Assembly: GCF_004348975.1 (NCBI RefSeq)
Contig: NZ_SMFP01000006.1
Location: 62,001 to 126,000, forward strand
Reading direction: 5' to 3'
From: Antarcticimicrobium sediminis
GTDB taxonomy: Bacteria; Pseudomonadota; Alphaproteobacteria; Rhodobacterales; Rhodobacteraceae
DNA: 64,000 nucleotides
Shown here: positions 61,843 through 64,000 of the stretch, one piece after another
Numbering within the stretch: position 1 is the stretch's first letter
Layout: each line of letters starts with the position of its first letter
Notes under the pieces: generated by a model
Told to the model about the DNA's origin: nothing
Database searches by the model: none
Seen by the model: only the letters and a program-made list of their open reading frames with translations
Program-made: the position numbers and the translations under genes

Positions 61843-62466
61843 GTGGTGCGGACCAGAGCAAAGAAAATCCCGGCAGAGGAACGCCGGAACGTCACCGTCG
61901 AGGCGGTCATCGATCTTGCCGGCTCCACGAACCCGGATTCCATAACCACTGCTGCTATCGCCGAACACATGCACCTGACGCAGGGCGCGATCTTTCGCCA
62001 TTTTCCCAACAAGGACGCGATCTGGACGGCGGTCATTACCTGGGTGTCAAAGACCCTGATGGCCCGGATCGAACGTGCCGCCAAGGACGCCGAGACGCCA
62101 CTTGAAAAAATGGAGTCGATGTTCATGGCGCACGTCAGCTTTGTGGCTGACCACCCCGGCGTTCCGCGCATGCTGTTCGGGGAACTTCAGAATGCGCGAA
62201 AGACGCCCGCCAAGAGCCTGGCGCAAAACATGATGAAACAATACGCGGCCCGCTTGGGTGAATTGATCGCGGCTGGCAAGGCGTGCAAGGAATTGCGCCC
62301 AGATCTGGACGAGGGGGCGGCGGCGACGTTGTTCGTCGGCACCATTCAGGGCTTGGTCATGCAATCGTTGATTGCTGGCGACATGGGGCAAATGCAGCTC
62401 GACGCGCCGCGGGTTTTTGCGATTTATCTGCGTGGTATCTCGATGCCTCATGACATCAAGGCATAG
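61843..62466 (+). CDS. TetR family regulator (probable repressor of phaC and RND units)
   Basis: A 207-residue regulator with helix-turn-helix SITTAAIAEHMHLTQGAIFR followed by HFPNKDAIWTAVITWV, and an AcrR-like C-terminal domain (FVADHPGVPRMLFGELQNAR). The start is the GTG at 61843, seven bases after GGAG; upstream in-frame codons (TTG at 61774) lack a ribosome site. It is divergent from phaC with palindrome B between them. The same palindrome near the RND genes suggests one regulon for polymer synthesis, efflux and the globin. The inducing ligand is unknown. Confidence 0.9.
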   Translation: MVRTRAKKIPAEERRNVTVEAVIDLAGSTNPDSITTAAIAEHMHLTQGAIFRHFPNKDAIWTAVITWVSKTLMARIERAAKDAETPLEKMESMFMAHVSFVADHPGVPRMLFGELQNARKTPAKSLAQNMMKQYAARLGELIAAGKACKELRPDLDEGAAATLFVGTIQGLVMQSLIAGDMGQMQLDAPRVFAIYLRGISMPHDIKA

Positions 62467-62874
62467 GAGAAAGGGCATCACGAGGGCCCGCTTTCTCAAG
62501 GCGATAGCCGGGGCTTCTGACCAGATTGCCCCCGACCTGCAAGGCAACGAACTGGCCAGCCTAGAATGAGGCGCTGAAGTCGTGCGGTTTGCTGACGATC
62601 CCCGGATCGGAAACACAGGCTTGCATGTGTCAAGGGGGGGCGATTCCGAAATGACGCGAGCGCCAAAGCCGATTGGCACGCGGCGCACAGTCAGGCCACT
62701 GCCGGGCAGTGCAGGAGATTTCCGTCACAGCCGGGGGCTTGTCGGCATCTTTCGTCACAGAACGGCTTGGCGCGGGTTTGGTGCTGAAATTATGGGCGGA
62801 TCTCGGCGTGCTGGCTGGGTAAATGTAAAATCGCTTTGACAATCCGTGCAACCTTTGGTCTTTTTGGGACACAT

Positions 62875-62890
62875 GGTGGATTGATCCGCC
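62875..62890 (+). promoter_or_regulatory. Hexaloop stem-loop with ANTAR-like A1/G4 loop
   Basis: GGTGG (62875-62879) pairs with CCGCC (62886-62890), including one G-U pair, enclosing the six-base loop ATTGAT. Loops with A at position 1 and G at position 4 are the mark of RNA targets of ANTAR antiterminator proteins such as AmiR. Only one of the usual two such hairpins is clear, so this is tentative. Confidence 0.4.
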
Positions 62891-62903
62891 GATGGCATTC
62901 GCG

Positions 62904-62938
62904 CCCCGCTCACCCCCTACAGGGTGTCGGGGTTTTTT
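62904..62938 (+). terminator. Terminator hairpin in the leader of the AmiC-like gene
   Basis: CCCCG (62904-62908) with CGGGG (62928-62932) and CACCC (62911-62915) with GGGTG (62922-62926) form a stem with small internal loops, followed by TTTTTT. It lies 19 bases before the start codon on the same strand, so it is more likely an attenuator than the end of the distant TetR transcript. Confidence 0.75.
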
Positions 62939-62956
62939 GTTTTTGAAGGGACCGAC

Positions 62957-64000
62957 ATGGAGCGCTTCGACCTTGGTCTCGTGTTTTCGACCACGGGGCC
63001 GTATGCCGCCTTGGGTCGGGCTGCGCGTGCCGGAGCCGAGCTTGCGATCGCAGATCTGGCGCGTGACGGCGTGGCCCAGATTACGCCGGTGGTCTGCGAT
63101 CCGGCGGGCCGTCCCGATGCTTATGAGGCCATGACCCGCGATGTTCTTGAACAAGGGGTGTCGCATGTGGTCGGTGCGATCACCTCATGGAGCCGCAAGG
63201 ACATGATCCCGGTGCTGGAACGCTATGGGGCGCTTTTATGGTATCCTTGCCCCTATGAGGGATTCGAGAGCAACGATCACGTGATCTACATGGGGGCGGC
63301 GCCAAACCACCATATGATCCCGTTGCTCGATAGAATGCTGGCCGCTGGCGTGCGCCGCGCCTATCTTCTGGGATCGAACTATGTCTGGGGGTGGGAGACT
63401 CTGCGCCTTGCCCGCGCGCGCCTGTCCGAGGCCGGGGTGGAAATTGTCGGAGAGCGCTATGTGCCGCTGGGCGAGACCGATTGCACCTTGGCCCTGTCCG
63501 AAATCGCGGAGCATGGCGTGGACATGGTCATCAACTCCCTGATCGGGCCGTCGAACGTCGCGTTCATGCACGGATTGCCTGCGCAGGGCCGCCCCGAAGT
63601 GGTCTCCTGCAACCAGTCCGAGGCGGATCTGGAGGCGCTGGGCCAAGCTGGCGACGGGCTGGTTTCGGCCGGCACCTATTTCGAGGAGTTGGGGCCGCAG
63701 GATTTCGTTCGACGCGCCGCCAAGGTGGCGCCGAATGGGCGGTGCTCGTCCTTTTTTGCCACGACCTATGCCAGCGTCTGCATCCTTGCGCAGTCGATCA
63801 AGCGCGCAGGGAGCGCTGCCCCCAAGGCGGTCTTTCGCGCCGCTTGCGCGGGGCCGCACGACACTGTTCTGGGGACGGTTCGGATCGATCCGATGACTCG
63901 CCACGCCGCACTGACCCCACATATTGCGCGCGCCAAACAAGGGCGGTTCCACCTGATCGCCTCGTCCGAGGGGCCCATCATCGCTGATCCGTACCTGACC
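62957..64000 (+). CDS. AmiC/UrtA-like amide-sensing or binding protein (partial at right edge)
   Basis: An open frame of 348 codons from the ATG at 62957 (GAAGGG upstream) to the end of the window, without stop. It reads MERFDLGLVFSTTGPYAALG and continues with DLARDGVAQITPVVCDPAGR, LLWYPCPYEGFESNDHVIYM and LLGSNYVWGWETLRLA, the pattern of Peripla_BP_5 proteins such as AmiC, FmdD and UrtA. There is no signal peptide, which favours a cytoplasmic AmiC-like sensor over a transporter component. AmiC proteins hold the ANTAR antiterminator AmiR inactive until an amide binds, so an amiR-like gene would be expected beyond the edge. Confidence 0.85.
   Translation, partial: MERFDLGLVFSTTGPYAALGRAARAGAELAIADLARDGVAQITPVVCDPAGRPDAYEAMTRDVLEQGVSHVVGAITSWSRKDMIPVLERYGALLWYPCPYEGFESNDHVIYMGAAPNHHMIPLLDRMLAAGVRRAYLLGSNYVWGWETLRLARARLSEAGVEIVGERYVPLGETDCTLALSEIAEHGVDMVINSLIGPSNVAFMHGLPAQGRPEVVSCNQSEADLEALGQAGDGLVSAGTYFEELGPQDFVRRAAKVAPNGRCSSFFATTYASVCILAQSIKRAGSAAPKAVFRAACAGPHDTVLGTVRIDPMTRHAALTPHIARAKQGRFHLIASSEGPIIADPYLT

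Larger units (their letters stand above)
62467..62956. other. Gene-free interval before the AmiC-like gene
   Basis: About 490 bases. I see no supported gene. The last 80 bases hold two stem-loops (62875-62890 and 62904-62932) that look like a transcription attenuator leader. The first 350 bases must contain the promoter, but I cannot place it. Confidence 0.6.

Noticed and set aside
62673-62690. TGGCACG resembling a sigma-54 -24 element
   Set aside because: The -12 element (TTGC) is missing at the required spacing.
63236-63952. Minus-strand frame at the right edge
   Set aside because: Opposite the AmiC-like gene, which reads through to the window edge with clear family motifs.
1-64000. CRISPR array, tRNA/rRNA genes, prophage or insertion sequence
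   Set aside because: I saw no regular repeat-spacer pattern, no tRNA-like cloverleaf with conserved arms, no rRNA, integrase or transposase sequence.

Overview
The window reads as chromosomal DNA of a GC-rich alphaproteobacterium, most likely of the Rhodobacteraceae/Paracoccaceae (Roseobacter-like) group. The grounds are the fused NarK1-NarK2 transporter, a NarR-type regulator beside narKGHJI, a proteasome-type protease tail, and a high density of TRAP and ABC uptake systems with catabolic enzymes. I see no rRNA, tRNA, insertion sequence, phage gene or CRISPR array. Protein assignments are from reading motifs and family resemblance; no database search was run.

Layout. 1-0.26 kb: tail of a proteasome-type protease. 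0.57-4.5 kb: TRAP transporter (DctP, an unusually long DctQ fusion, DctM). 4.7-6.2 kb: class III aminotransferase with its terminator. 6.3-12.9 kb: amidase and a complete dipeptide/opine-type ABC transporter, divergent from a GntR regulator (13.1-13.8 kb). 13.9-26.6 kb: a nine-gene unit on the minus strand for respiratory nitrate reduction, narK-narG-narH-narJ-narI followed by a parvulin-type PPIase, a hemerythrin-like protein, MoeA and a DUF2478 protein. A NarR-like Crp/Fnr regulator is divergent, with two FNR-type boxes between them.

27.5-33.4 kb: a MarR and a LysR regulator around a perfect palindrome, then an MttB-like methyltransferase and a dimethylglycine dehydrogenase-like flavoprotein (methylated-amine demethylation). 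33.5-45.7 kb: Lrp, VOC and SDR genes divergent from a second dipeptide-type ABC transporter, followed by a class V PLP enzyme, a DAO-type flavoenzyme, an L-2-amino-thiazoline-4-carboxylate hydrolase-family protein and an M20 amidohydrolase, closed by a clear terminator. This looks like one uptake-and-degradation pathway for an unidentified N/S-containing compound. 45.7-53.2 kb: basic amino acid ABC transporter divergent from TetR, an AruH-like transaminase, an AruI-like 2-ketoarginine decarboxylase and a dimethylargininase, together a plausible arginine/methylarginine utilisation locus.

53.4-62.5 kb: an RND efflux pair, a small exported protein, a group III truncated haemoglobin, a four-helix membrane protein, PHA synthase and a TetR regulator. 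Two nearly identical 18-bp palindromes, one before the RND pair and one between phaC and the TetR gene, suggest that this TetR protein controls both units. 62.9-64 kb: start of an AmiC-like gene without signal peptide, preceded by a strong terminator hairpin that resembles an ANTAR/AmiR-type attenuator.

Structural themes: three of the four solute-binding-protein genes are followed by strong hairpins without a U-tract before the downstream permease gene, which fits differential mRNA stability. Most operons have tightly coupled starts (ATGA overlaps).
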